Below, piece after piece: positions 44,773 to 55,011 of a DNA stretch of 64,000 nt (position 1 is its first letter; each line of letters begins with the position of its first letter). Both the position numbers and the translations under genes were made by a program. Origin of the DNA: Azorinus chamasolen (Eukaryota > Mollusca > Bivalvia > Cardiida > Solecurtidae); NCBI GenBank assembly GCA_963576725.1, contig OY755237.1, positions 52,853,674 to 52,917,673 on the forward strand, read 5' to 3'. Below the pieces are notes generated by a model. The model made no database searches. It was not told the DNA's origin and saw only the letters and a list, made by a program, of their open reading frames with translations.

Positions 44773-44979
44773 CAGTAAAACATCTCTATAACGGCCACTA
44801 AATTGTGTTAAATTCGTTGGTATTTAGGGCAGGTGACTGCTTAATGCAAGGTGCAAGTAAAACAGAACGCTCCTATAGGAGCGTATTGCTTTACTTTCAC
44901 TTTGCTTTAAACAGCCATCTGTCTTTAACACACAATACTTGATGTAATTTAGTGGACGTTATATAGAGAGGTTTTACTG
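44773..44979. mobile_element. Pogo-like MITE, complete, TA duplication
   Basis: TA-flanked; left cagtaaaacatctctataac, right gttatatagagaggttttactg. Outer arms ggccactaaattgtgtta / gatgtaatttagtggacg. Inner core ggcaggtgactgcttaatgc ... aaacagccatctgtc with apex cgctcctataggagcg. Best reference for this class. Confidence 0.92.
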
Positions 44980-44981
44980 TA

Positions 44982-45208
44982 CAATCAACCTATATATAGC
45001 GACCACATATTGAAAAAACATGGGTCTATAAGAGTACTTAGAGTTGGCGGTTGCTTAATTCAGGGCGAATGTAATGCAGAAAGTGTCCTATCTATCTCTC
45101 TTCCGTTGATATGAAACGTTGGTCCTGCATTAAGCTACCACCTGTCTTAACCACCCAGAATTGGACTTATTTTGTGGGGATCGGTCTGGTCTAGACAATT
45201 TTTACTGC
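44982..45208. mobile_element. Second pogo-like MITE, directly adjacent
   Basis: caatcaacctatatatagcg start and gacaatttttactg end; inner core ggcggttgcttaattcaggg ... cctgcattaagctaccacct. It ends 43 bases from coding exon 1 of the minus-strand gene, inside its intron. Confidence 0.75.
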
Positions 45209-45250
45209 GCGTATAAATATTACAATAATCTCGCTGTAAAAAAGGTGTAC

Positions 45251-45419
45251 CTTCTGTCGCATCCTTGTTAAACAACGGACTCTCGTGCAGTCCACCCCAG
45301 TACAGAAGCTGGTGTATTGGTCCTTGTGCATATCTTTCCATTAAACCAAAGCTTTCTTTTCGTGAAGATTCATTGTGTAATCTGACGTTGTTGTCATTAG
45401 CTACCGGAAATGACGTCAT
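45251..45419 (-). CDS. First coding exon of the unrecognised minus-strand gene
   Basis: ATG at 45419-45417 opens MTSFPVANDNNVRLHNESSR, then FGLMERYAQG and PIHQLLYWGGLHESP, ending KDATE plus one base before a donor gtacac (45250). The split G joins the CC that opens the exon at 38248 to give Ala, and the frame stays open: 56 codons here, one split codon and 287 downstream make 344 aa. No other intron in that span is required. No signal peptide. The aromatic PIHQLLYWGG motif is the most distinctive part, but I cannot name a family. The start is the first ATG of the frame; a cDNA could add an upstream non-coding exon. Confidence 0.65.
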
Positions 45420-46492
45420 CTACTTGTGACGGATATTACATGCGTTGCGTTAACGTTCTTGTTTTACTCACGTGGTTCTTTAAAAAAAATCCATGGACAC
45501 GATTCTTTTAACAGTTGTGTGTAGATCTACATGTAGTTTTACATTCCGGTGCTCATTGTGGTTTTAAAGGTTCCGTCCATTAATGGAATCGCCAGTATTT
45601 AGATCGGATGAGTCACAATTCCACAAAACATATTTCCTTTTTATATTTTATAAACGAATGCCATGGCCAGCGCGACATTTTTTTAGTCAATTATTCCTTC
45701 CCCTTCGCCTGACAGACCAGTTGCCCAAAGCCAATATTTCCAAGCGTCGCGTTGCATTTGCATCCTGCTTCTTAGTTAGAGTTCGACATTCTCTAGTATC
45801 TCATTGTTTGGTTTTGAATTAAACTCAAAATCTGACAAACGGTTAGGTGCGTCACGAGTGAATGAGATATGAACAGGGGTGTTCAGTCTGCAGGACAAAA
45901 AATGAATCAACTCAGACTCAGGCAAAATGGTTTACATGTATAATATTTGGCCCAATAGTTTTGGTCTAAAATAGAGACTCGGACTCAAAATCTACAAAAT
46001 ATTGTCGTAAGTAGAATCTACATTTATTTATTTTTTAAAAAAATATTTCTAAAAATTAGATGTATAGTTTTATACATAGATCTATATATATTTATTAACA
46101 AATGGCCCCAGATGGTCCAGAGGCTGTAAAACTTTCGAGTTTGAGTTCGTTTTCAAGACTATTTTTGAGACTGATCGCAGGCAACACTTTTAATATCATA
46201 GGGATATATTTCTGATGTGAATCAGCAATTGAACTGGTTTACTATTGTGAGTCATGTCACATAAGGTGCCAGGGCTTCGGCGATTCGTAAACAGTGTAGA
46301 TCTAGACACTGTCTCTGTTCAGAGTCTAACTAGTAGTCTACACATTGTGTAAACAGCGTGTAACGGAATCGTACTAAATATGTGATGTATAGTTATACAG
46401 TATGATGTCTAATCATGTCATACTGGAATATGCTGAAATGATATTGCATACCGGACATGCAGAAAGATCCCAACATTAGGGTTTAATCCTTT
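45420..46492. other. 5' region of the minus-strand gene; otherwise unassigned
   Basis: The first ~150 bases would hold its 5' UTR and promoter; no TATA box is obvious. A plus-strand open frame at 45583-45822 has no domain pattern. Near 46287-46350 there is a weak hairpin, taaacagtgtagatctaga / tagtctacacattgtgtaaa. Confidence 0.45.
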
Positions 46493-46712
46493 CGGCGCCA
46501 AATTTCTAATTGTCATCGGCAATCGAACTTTGTTAAATCATACGGTAAAATAAATAAATGAGATCAATACATGCAAATTTCAAAAGAATAAAGCACAGAT
46601 ATGGAAATAGAGACTGAGACAAAAAGTGAAGTCCCTGATCAAGGCAGCGTCTGATCTGCGCTGCACTATGTGGCGTGATGCATTTCTGCGACTTCGGCGG
46701 TAAAAGGGTTAA
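46493..46712. mobile_element. T5 TTAA-hairpin MITE
   Basis: ttaatcctttcggcgccaaa to cggcggtaaaagggttaa. Core acaaaaagtgaagtccctga / gatctgcgctgcactatgtg; the apex is shortened. Confidence 0.82.
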
Positions 46713-47217
46713 TCTGTATTTCTCCGACAATCTCTCTCGTGTTGGTAAGTCATTAGAATCGCTTCTTATAGTTAATTACTGTGATTATGATAGGCCATTT
46801 GAAAAATAAATATTGTAGCAGACGACTAAATTTTCAGACAACGACATATGGCAGCGAAAGGCTTTGGGATGAAGTCGGTTCGTGCGATCTTTTTACATTG
46901 GGATCGTTGACATTTAATTGGTTCAGATGCGCTACCTAACTTCAGCCTACTCTGTTCTATATTCCGAACCCTGACGGAATAAGACGACTAGTTACGATTT
47001 CTGTTTCGTCTCTATCAGCTAAAGGATCAATTCACTGTAAACCTTCATCCTAATTGTTTGCACGCTTAAGTAAGTTTTCGTCTGCAAAAAATCGTCGTCT
47101 GCTTCAGTTCTTAGAGTAAGTTTTATCCCATTTCTTTGCAAAAATATGGTCAAAGTCTTAGTGTCCAACACTTTAGATCATTCGACGTCTCGGCTGGGTC
47201 CAAATCGTTTGCATGGG
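46713..47217. other. Unassigned; T3 flank remnants
   Basis: agcagacgactaaattttca (46819) and ttttcgtctgcaaaaaatcg (47077) plus tcgacgtctcggctgggtcc (47183) are T3 pieces. A tattccgaaccctgacgga word links to 34695-34870. Confidence 0.45.
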
Positions 47218-47224
47218 TAATAAC

Positions 47225-47355
47225 GGTTTTGCTGATAGCAGAAACTATAGAATCAGACATATTATATATCATTCCATAAGCAAGCAGAGCAGACTCTATG
47301 TCTACTATGTTTGCAAAGGGCGTGAAATAACGGTACGTCTCTATGAGGTAAAGGA
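47225..47355. mobile_element. T2 fragment with deleted apex
   Basis: gaaactatagaatcagacat, then arm gcaagcagagcagactct joined to atgtctactatgtttgc, ends gaggtaaaggattaa, sharing that TTAA with the next element. Confidence 0.7.
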
Positions 47356-47605
47356 TTAACCCTTCGATTGCTGAATTTTAAAATACATTTCTCCTTCTTT
47401 ACCCATGTCCTGTTGTATAATTACATATATCTTTACTGTGCACAAGTATTTCGCTGTGCAATCACTGCTGTGGAGTGCACGGGTTGCACAATCAACTTGT
47501 AAATAGTGCAGACCCTGATGAGACAGCTCCTGCAGGCGCTGTCTCATCTGGGTCTTCACTATTTACAGGTACGTATATTGACGTGAATAGCAAGCGAAGG
47601 ATTAA
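47356..47605. mobile_element. T5-like TTAA-hairpin MITE with cgaag ends
   Basis: ttaacccttcgattgct to agcaagcgaaggattaa. Core cttgtaaatagtgcagaccc ... gggtcttcactatttacagg with palindromic apex gacagctcctgcaggcgctgtc. Its ends differ from 46493-46712 after TTAACCCTT. Confidence 0.85.
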
Positions 47606-47770
47606 TTCGCCTTGAGTGTCTGCTGTTGTTATAACGTGATGCAGTTCCGCTTTTCGTGCCAAGACTCGCATTTGGGAGAAAAAAAACAACCTTGGATCCA
47701 GATGAAATGTTGAGTAATTCGGAGTATCGTCAGGATCCAATCTCTTTGACACTCGGTCAGTAGTTTCCCA
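47606..47770. repeat. T3 core, degenerate
   Basis: cttggatccagatgaaatgt / tatcgtcaggatccaatctc and tttgacactcgg. Confidence 0.55.
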
Positions 47771-47993
47771 CAAGCTTGACCGAATGGGAAGTTGTCAAAA
47801 TCGCACCAGATCCAAATTTGAACAGACATTGTTTTTTTCACAGTCGAATAAGGGTTAATACTCTCTGGAATCCACAATCTCTCGAACCTTGTCATACTAA
47901 GCTAAAATCAATGGTACATCGACGGCGGATCTTTTTTGGCCTGGGTTGGCTTGCCAAGCCGAAGGCCATAGTAGTCATGCCATAATTTCAACC

Positions 47994-48084
47994 ACAGGGG
48001 TCTGGACCGCTTCATGGGAGGGGGGGGGTCTACATGTACTATATAATACATGTAGACCCCCATGAAGTGGTCCAGACCCCTGTC
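47994..48084. mobile_element. 91-bp palindromic MITE with 9-bp target duplication
   Basis: Flanked by ATTTCAACC on both sides (47985-47993, 48085-48093). Arms acaggggtctggaccgcttc and gaagtggtccagacccctgt, centre tacatgtactatataataca + tgta. It is a deletion form of the element at 55890-57030 in RPL13A intron 2, whose ends are nearly identical. Confidence 0.92.
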
Positions 48085-48093
48085 ATTTCAACC

Positions 48094-48559
48094 CCTACCC
48101 AAACATTTCCGAAGAAAACCGAGTAAAAGTGCGATTTACCGCTTGCACAAAATGCCAATACGCTTAAGCAAATAGATCGGTGAAGTTCCAATGTGTTTGG
48201 GCTTCAACATTTAAAGTTTGTTAACATTTACTAATAAAACTTGGTAAAATGCGATTTTAAGAGTGAAAAAACAATGAGTGGGAGTTTGGCATATAAATGC
48301 ATTATTTCATACCTACAGATTTCTACGCACAGCATAGTGCACATATATAATGCGAAATTGTACGGAAATGTCCGATTACTTACGGAAAAGCTTGGTTGAA
48401 TTGAACGGAAATGTATGGAGAGCAATAGATAACGCTAAATTCTATTCATTCCATCTATATTGTTGAGTACTTTTGTGGCCCTGTTGGGTACATTTAACTC
48501 CCCCCCCCCCTAGACTATTTTTAGAGCCAACCTCTGTCAAGAAAACCTGTAGTATATCG
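48094..48559. other. Unassigned sequence
   Basis: C-run at 48501-48510; a T4-like scrap (gactatttttagagccaacc) follows. Confidence 0.4.
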
Positions 48560-49018
48560 CTAGGTAAGCGATTTGATGTATCTCTGTATACAGGATTATC
48601 TCCCTTTTTACTGTTAGTAATAATTCGTTGTGTATCAAAGTTATTTCCCTTCTAAACTTCATTTTGTTTATTTAATACCATATAAAAATTAGTACTTTGT
48701 ATATTTTCAAATGTGTGAGGCGGTTGGTCAATCGAAATAATTAATATGAATAAAAACTGTTAATATGCGAATTTGCTGAAATTACTCAGATTAATGGAAA
48801 CAGGATTATCTCCCTTCTTGACTGTTAGTAATAATTCGTTGTGTATCAAAGTTATTTCACTTTTAAACTTCATTTTGTTTGTTTAATACCTTATAAAAAT
48901 TAGTCCTTTGTATATATTCGAATGTGTGAGGCGGTTAGTCATTCGAAATAGTTAATATGAATTTAAAAAAAACCCTGTTTATATGCTAATTTGCTGAACT
49001 TACTCAGATTAATGAAAA
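48560..49018. repeat. ~211-bp tandem duplication
   Basis: acaggattatctccctt at 48589 and 48800. Each unit contains gttagtaataattcgttgtg, aatgtgtgaggcggttggtc and ctgaaattactcagattaat, with ~90 percent similarity judged by eye. Confidence 0.9.
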
Positions 49019-49239
49019 CTGTATATAAATGCTTAGACTGGAGCAGGCATCAACGAGCACTGCTGGTTATTTTAAGGTACGAAGCTGGGTCTTGTCATTT
49101 AGGGCATCGCCAAGCATCCTGACAACATTTTTTAATTAATCTATCGAAAAGGAGCAGAATTTTAGAATTGTTCAAAAAGGCGTCAGTAGGGGAGAATTAG
49201 TTAATTAAAACAAAGGAACTGCCCAACAAGTGTACATAT

Positions 49240-49720
49240 GTTAGAACGTCCGTCTGTCCGTCCGTCAGTCTGATTTTACTTTGTCCGTGCGGTTTCTCCA
49301 AAACCTTTGGTCAGATTTTCATCGAAACTTTATAGGATTAATCAGCACCATGCCTAGTTGTGCATATCTTATTCCTGTTTGATTTTTTTTAATGAACAAT
49401 GTTGTCCGCGCTGTTTCTGGAAAACGTTTGGTCATATTTACATGAAACTTCAAGATATTGATTAGCACCATGCCTAGTTGTGCATATCTTTTTCCTGTCC
49501 CGGCTCGATGATTTTCTGCAGAGTTATGGGACTTTGAATTGTTTACATGGCAAATTTTGTCTCTGCGGTTTCTCCAAAATCTTTGGTAGGATTTTCCTGA
49601 AACTTCATAGGATTGATCAGCGCCATGCCTAGCTGACTGTGTATATATTATTCCTGTTCCGGTTCAATGATATTCTGCAGAGTTATTGGACTTTGTATTG
49701 TTTACATGGAAAATCAAACC
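49240..49720. repeat. ~160-bp tandem repeat, three degenerate units with GTCC start
   Basis: Preceded by gtccgtctgtccgtccgtca. Unit phrases: gcggtttctccaaaaccttt, ggattaatcagcaccatgcc + tagttgtgcata, and ctgcagagttatgggacttt. Same architecture (GTCC tail plus tandem units) as the other satellites of this window. Confidence 0.85.
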
Positions 49721-49818
49721 CCAAAACTTCTTGAACACACGATCAACCCTTCTTATGCCCAGGCCTACAGCGCCTGCGGCGCTTTGATTTATGACCGCAA
49801 TTGGACGGTGTATCATCA

Positions 49819-50044
49819 CTAACCCCTTCCCTCATATTGACAGCTTTTGGCGCCTCCGTAAAGGGCACTTTTTGAAAACATTGTGATAAATAGAGCATTT
49901 GCTCCTATGGAACAAATGCTCTATTTATCACAATGCTTTCAATACTACACAATTCTAAAATGTTCCTTTTTGTAAATGTTCCTTTTCGGTAGATTTATTC
50001 AAAGAGGTTGTATCTAAAAAATATCCTATGCGGTAATGGGTTAA
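49819..50044. mobile_element. T4 TTAA-hairpin MITE, reverse orientation
   Basis: ctaaccccttccctcatatt to cggtaatgggttaa. Core acattgtgataaatagagca ... ctatttatcacaatgctttc: left arm gaaaacattg, right arm caatgctttc. Apex gctcctatggaac. Confidence 0.9.
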
Positions 50045-50284
50045 GAGGTACGTATGTTTTGTCTGTAAATGTCTTCACAAGGGTATAGTTTGTTTTTGGA
50101 AGACATATGGAAGATACGATTGAGAGAATAGATAAAGATAGGTTAAACGATAACGGCTGTTGTTTGGTAAGTAGAGTATGCAGATGGGTAGTACGAAAGA
50201 GAGAAAGAGACTTAGAAGATGATATAGAGAAGACGAAGATGGCAAATGAGGGGCGAGAAATAGTAGAAACAGTAATTACGTTGG

Positions 50285-50359
50285 CTGGAGAGAGAGAGGG
50301 AGAGAGAGAGAGAAAAAAGAAAGAGAGAGAGAGACACACACACACACACACACACACAA

Positions 50360-50390
<31 letters not shown>

Positions 50391-50455
50391 CAGACAGAGA
50401 AAGATATAGCCAGACAGAGACAGACATACATAGACAGAGGGGGCAGACATACATG
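50285..50455. repeat. GA / CA / CAGA simple-sequence block
   Basis: (ga)n, then (ac)n, then (gaca)n. Frames in it are artefacts. Confidence 0.95.
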
Positions 50456-50499
50456 ACAGGACAGACAGGCAGGCATGCCCCCTTTAACCATGTATCTGA

Positions 50500-50595
50500 T
50501 ACAGATGCATTTTCTCGCCTTTCCAAACAGAGTAGATCCAGATCAAACGGCTCCTGTAGCAGCCGCCTGACCTGGGTCTGCTCTGATTGCAGAGG
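50500..50595. mobile_element. T2 hairpin, truncated
   Basis: aaacagagtagatccagatc ... gacctgggtctgctctgatt with apex ggctcctgtagcagcc. Starts next to the simple-sequence block. Confidence 0.68.
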
Positions 50596-51209
50596 AAGTC
50601 CCTACATTGATCGCATATTTTCAATAATATCATAAAACTTGGTATTTGTTATGCTCTATCATTATTATGAAGGTTCCCAATTTGAACTTATATCGAAAAA
50701 TGCCCCTGTGATACAAATAAACCGATTTCATCAATACTGATAATTTTTGTTCTACAACACAATATTATCGGCCTTTTCCGTTAAATTCTTCCGCGTTTTG
50801 CCGATTATCACCCGATCCCTCCATTGTTTACGTAATAGCTTTCTCGGAAGTGGTCGGAGAATCGCGAATAGAGCGAACAGTTACGAAACTAAAACCCAAC
50901 CCGAATAAAACTGAAACATCGGGGAGTAAAACCGGAATCGGCGATATCAAACACATGGATGTTTTGTCATTATAAACGGTAATTGGATGGGTTTTTTTGC
51001 GATATATAACTTTTCAGCATAAAAACAAATGAGTTTTGTACATTTTACGTGTTTATGAAACGCGTCAAATGTAGGGACATCCCCTTTAATATAATTTATG
51101 TGTGATTCTGCACACAATGAACAAGGAAATGTTGGCCATTGTATAAATTCGGTTAATGAATGTTCATGACGTCATGAATTCTTGTATAAATATTCAAGAG
51201 GTAAAGAGT
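50596..51209. other. Unassigned sequence
   Basis: A repeated word aagtccctacattgatcgca / atgtagggacatccccttta appears inverted at its two ends (about 50596 and 51070), possibly the ends of an unknown element of ~0.5 kb; a closing hairpin was not found. Confidence 0.4.
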
Positions 51210-51423
51210 TTAACTCTTTGCACGCTAAGTAATTTTTCGTCTGCAACAATTGTCGTCTGCTTCAATTCTTAAAATAAACTTTCTCTCATTTCCTTACAAA
51301 AATATGGTCAAGATGACAAACAGTTTGGATCCTGGTGAGACGCCGCATTATGCGGCGTCTCATCTGGATCCAAACTGTTTGCATAGGTAATCACAGTTTC
51401 ACAGCTAGTGTTCACAGAGTTAA
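51210..51423. mobile_element. T3 TTAA-hairpin MITE, full length
   Basis: ttaactctttgcacgctaag to agtgttcacagagttaa. Near-perfect core aaacagtttggatcctggtg ... catctggatccaaactgttt with apex gacgccgcattatgcggcgtc; the apex equals that of T7 at 16775 and differs from the gccgagtaactcggc of other T3 copies. Confidence 0.9.
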
Positions 51424-51481
51424 CATAGTGGTTTAGTCAATTTTGAAATTGACGAGAAGTTTATCTTGTGGTTGATCATTC

Positions 51482-51718
51482 TTAACCCTTTCCCTCATGA
51501 AAGTTTATACATTTTGTACATGAATTAGTCAATTGGCCACTTCATAGGTATTCATTAAATTATTTGAACAAAAAACACTGTATGATCAGATATGTATAAG
51601 TCCATAAACAAACAGAGCAGAGTCTGGTCAGAGGGCTCCTACATGAACCGTCTGATCTGGGTCTACCCTGTTTGCAAAGGCGTGAACAAGCCTTTATAAT
51701 TATGAGGGTATTGGTTAA
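51482..51718. mobile_element. T2 TTAA-hairpin MITE, reverse orientation
   Basis: ttaaccctttccctcatgaa to gagggtattggttaa. Core aaacagagcagagtctggtc ... gatctgggtctaccctgttt, apex gggctcctacatgaacc. Confidence 0.85.
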
Positions 51719-51831
51719 TTACATATCCTACTGAACCTACAACTAATCTCGGAGAGCCACTATAAACTACATACATATATATACAAAATAATTATATTAA
51801 CCCTTTTCCTCATATTCATGGGATATAGGGT

Positions 51832-51990
51832 TAATCTTTTCCTTTATATAAACACCTTTTCGTGCATTTTGCAAACACATAAGACCCAGATCAGACAGCT
51901 ACTGAAGGAGCTGTATGATCAGGACCTGCTCTGATATTTTTTATAGATCTGATTGTAAGTCTCTGCCATGGTTAAACATCTCTGTTTCAT
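51832..51990. mobile_element. T2 MITE, truncated
   Basis: ttaatcttttcctttatata, core gcaaacacataagacccaga / gatcaggacctgctctg, then atagatctgattgtaagtct + ctgccatgg. Confidence 0.72.
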
Positions 51991-52244
51991 GTCATGGGTG
52001 TAGCTAGCGATATGCACATACGCACGTGCGTAACATCTGTAACCGGACTGGTCTGGACACAGAGTTTTCACAGAAAGCTCTGCATTCAGCCGGTCTAACC
52101 CGGGTTCTATTTTACGTCAAAACATTTGTAACACAGAGGGAAAACATGCAACACAGAGACTAGATTTCCAGTTTAGAACTTTAATCTTTAGAAATTAATG
52201 CCAGTTAAATTAGCAATCTGAACCTTAAATACTAAGCATACTAT

Positions 52245-52245
<1 letters not shown>

Positions 52246-52328
<83 letters not shown>
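52246..52328. repeat. (GA)n microsatellite
   Basis: About 40 uninterrupted ga repeats. The Leu/Ser frame on the other strand is an artefact. Confidence 0.98.
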
Positions 52329-52331
<3 letters not shown>

Positions 52332-52774
52332 GGAACAGCAAGGAGAATAGTAAGAGTTGAGGAAAGATGGCCAGCTGGAGAAGAGAGAGGTAAACTATAC
52401 CTTTGTGTCTCGTACCAAACTGAGCACAGAACACAGACAGCAGGCAGTTTATATAGGGGAGAGAACAATAAAGAACCAGACTTGCAGAAAGCAAGCATGC
52501 AAATACAGCGAGTTACACTCTGTATAGCAGGCAAACCATGTGCAAATGGAATTTACCAGAGTTAAAGCAATTAAAATGACAAAGAGAGACAAGACTGAGT
52601 GAAGCATACAAATACCTGGCAAATACATGTATAGAAAGTAAGCATATCATGCAGGTACTTGTAACAGTACAGTCATTTCTGCCACACATCAATCTGAAAA
52701 TATTAGTATGGCGAAATGGAACAAAAATCGAAAGCTAAGGTGGGTTGACTTTGATAAACGTTTTGTCTTGTCGT
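52329..52774. other. Unassigned sequence
   Basis: No exon or known repeat. Confidence 0.4.
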
Positions 52775-52905
52775 GTAAGCTCATATTGAAGCCTTTTGAC
52801 GACTCTGTAGTCTCCGTTTGAAACCATTGTGATAATGGATAGACCATTTGCTCCTATAGAAGCAAATGCTCTATTTATCACGATGGTTTAAAAACTGCAC
52901 TATTC
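52775..52905. mobile_element. T4 MITE, truncated
   Basis: gctcatattgaagccttttg, then aaaccattgtgataatggat + agaccatttgctcc / ggagcaaatgct-like right arm and cacgatggttt. The distal third is missing. Confidence 0.75.
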
Positions 52906-53632
52906 TATTTTTCCGGGGGAGCTTGCCCCTGACCCATATAGCCATAGTGCATACATTACATTTGGATTCAGTTACGCTCCTGTGTGTTCCAATTAATGAA
53001 TTCTGAATGTTAATGAGATGATAAAATATTGAATATGTGTTAAACAGTGGAAAAGATTAACTGGCAATTTCGCTACCAGAATATAGCATTCTTGCCCAAA
53101 ATCAGTTTGAAGATGAACCTTTGTCAATTATATGTGCATTCATTAATGTCCGGTTCTATCAGAGACATACTATAATGGATATGACACTCGTGTCATAATT
53201 CGTTTCATAAAAACAACTTGTAATGAACACTCATGTAAGAACCTCTAAATATGTCTCTGGTTCTACTGGCACTTCAAAAAGTGGCGCTAGCAAGGCTTGC
53301 TAGTGGGCACATCGCACATAATAATCACCTTTTCGTGAGAATCACCCTCCAGTTCAAGCAAGTTTCCGCCCTGGTTATATCTACAGAAAGTCTAGTTAAG
53401 GAAAAAATAAAAAATATGTTAGAATTTGATTTTGATTTTAAGTATTAATTAATAAAAAAATAAGGTAGATCTATGTTATGATATAAACAATAAAGTGAGA
53501 GTTGCGTTAATGTCACGTAATTAGAGTTTGATCTTGCTAGTGGCACTTGTTTACATTGAGACAAGATTTTATACATTTTGCTCCCGATTTCCTAACAAAC
53601 TAAATTGTATTTGAAACTCTGATATATGAACA
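52906..53632. other. Unassigned sequence
   Basis: Nothing recognised. The open frame at 53251-53448 has no support. Confidence 0.45.
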
Positions 53633-53972
53633 CAGGTGCGGATCCAGGATTTCAGATTAGGGGGGGGGGTAGAATTTTTTTTGGAAGGGGGGCATAGATT
53701 TTTTAAGTTTGATGACATCACTATAGTGTGTTTGTAATACATGTTGAAGAAGATCATCGTGTAGTGCCAATCTGTTGAATGTCCATTTACCCGCTGATCG
53801 TAATTAGGTGTTGGAAATAAAAAAAAACACCTCAGATTAAATCATTGTTTTATTGATTTTTATTAGATCTAGAAAAATTACTCAAAAAAGTTTGTTTGGG
53901 CAATTTTATGGGGGCGTACGCCGGCTCCGCCCCGCCCCGCTCCCCCCCCCCCCCCCTCTAAATCCGCGCCTG
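53633..53972. mobile_element. CAGG...CCTG element with 5-bp duplication (copy 2)
   Basis: Flanked by GAACA (53628-53632, 53973-53977). Left caggtgcggatccaggattt, right aaatccgcgcctg, G- and C-runs inside. Shares tttgatgacatcactatagt and attgttttattgatttttat with the copy at 11106-11425. Confidence 0.88.
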
Positions 53973-54304
53973 GAACAAGTTTTTACAATGAAAAATTTAC
54001 TGAAAAGTCTTAAATACTGGAGAAATCACAGAAACTGGAAGCAATGAAACGATAACCTACCATGATACCATAGAAATGTTCAGCGGTAATGTCCCTTTGC
54101 CCCATTTGCTAGTGACACTTGTTTTCTTTGAGAACAATTTTGATACAGTTTTGCTCCCGATTTCTCCTAACAAACTAAAATGTTTTGAAACCCTAACATT
54201 TGAACCAGTTTTCACAATGAAAAAAAAGATAAGTCTTTAAATATGGGATACATGGCAAATTCAAAAAAAAATCCTCGAAAATGACGTGCTGGTTCAAGTT
54301 TTAA

Positions 54305-54342
54305 CAAAGACCTATGATAACATGTGTTATCATAGGTCTTTG
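54305..54342. repeat. 38-bp perfect hairpin, caaagacctatgataac family (copy 1)
   Basis: caaagacctatgataac + atgt + gttatcataggtctttg, a perfect palindrome apart from its four-base centre. It lies 245 bases upstream of the RPL13A start. A second copy is at 55074-55109. Confidence 0.9.
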
Positions 54343-54459
54343 GTTTTAAGTAGTGTGCGATTTTAAAGCCACCATGTTAATCCGTATTCAATTTCCCTTG
54401 ATATATCTAAATAAGTTTATACCGAGAAATGATTGATTTATATGATTTAATGAACCGCG

Positions 54460-54587
54460 GGAAAAGTCGCGGTTTTAGGATAGCCCCATGTGTTAGTCAA
54501 GAAAACTATCGAAGAGTTTTTTACCGTTTCACCGGACCTCGCGATCTCACGTGTAAACCCCTTGGTACTTCCTCTTTTCTCACCAAC
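54460..54587 (+). promoter_or_regulatory. RPL13A core promoter and 5'-TOP leader
   Basis: Directly before the ATG lies the pyrimidine tract cttcctcttttctc (54568-54581), then accaac. A C start followed by pyrimidines is the terminal-oligopyrimidine (TOP) signature of metazoan ribosomal protein mRNAs, linking translation to TOR/LARP1 control. No TATA box, as usual for this gene class. A cacgtg E-box lies at 54548-54553 and a small inverted repeat, accgcgggaaaagtcgcggt, at 54453-54472. The exact start site is inferred. Confidence 0.65.
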
Positions 54588-54605
54588 ATGGGTTTCCAAA
54601 CCAAG
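54588..54605 (+). CDS. RPL13A: RPL13A coding exon 1 (six codons)
   Basis: ATG at 54588 in the context accaacATGG, reading MGFQTK, then a donor gtgcaa. It ends between codons, in phase with exon 2, which begins with Pro. A very short first coding exon just after a TOP leader is the standard arrangement of this gene. The donor is not a strong consensus; the exon call rests on the TOP tract, the start context and the phase match. Confidence 0.7.
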
Positions 54606-55011
54606 GTGCAAAAATCTCTCTCGATAAATGTTTAAAATTGTCTACTTTAAAAGATTTATTTGTAATTTGTGAGACCTTAAATTTCTCTTCTAGATATTTA
54701 TTTATAACTCTAAGGCTTGAATATGCCTAGAAATGACACAATTAAAAGCATTGAGTTAATTTTGAAGATGGTGTGTGGACATCCATGGGAGAAATTTTCA
54801 CAAACCGAGATCTTTTCCAATTATTTGACAAGATACATGTCCGTAAATTCACTTAATGCTAGTGTGACGCAATAGTGTTTTTATGTTTTTCTGAAGATTA
54901 GACATTGAAAGCGATGTCATGAGTAACGAGGAAAAATGCTGCGTCTTGGGAGTTTGTTGGTTCTTAATATAACTTTCATTGCCTCCCAATTTATCCACTT
55001 TCATCAAGTTC

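Larger units (their letters stand above)
38249..45250 (-). other. Predicted intron (7,002 bp) of the minus-strand gene
   Basis: GT at 45250-45249 and AG at 38250-38249 on the minus strand. It is packed with repeats: a pogo-like MITE, a foldback element inside a minisatellite, and at least nine TTAA-hairpin elements. One exon-like open stretch inside (38520-38681, minus) has an acceptor but the wrong phase for exon 1, so it is left out of the model. Confidence 0.6.

Noticed and set aside
45583..45822. Divergent gene upstream of the minus-strand gene
   Set aside because: 79 codons with no domain pattern, no donor and no repeat of coding bias elsewhere.
54429..54635. 68-codon open frame covering the RPL13A start
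   Set aside because: It merely reads through the promoter and TOP leader in the same frame as MGFQTK and into intron 1.
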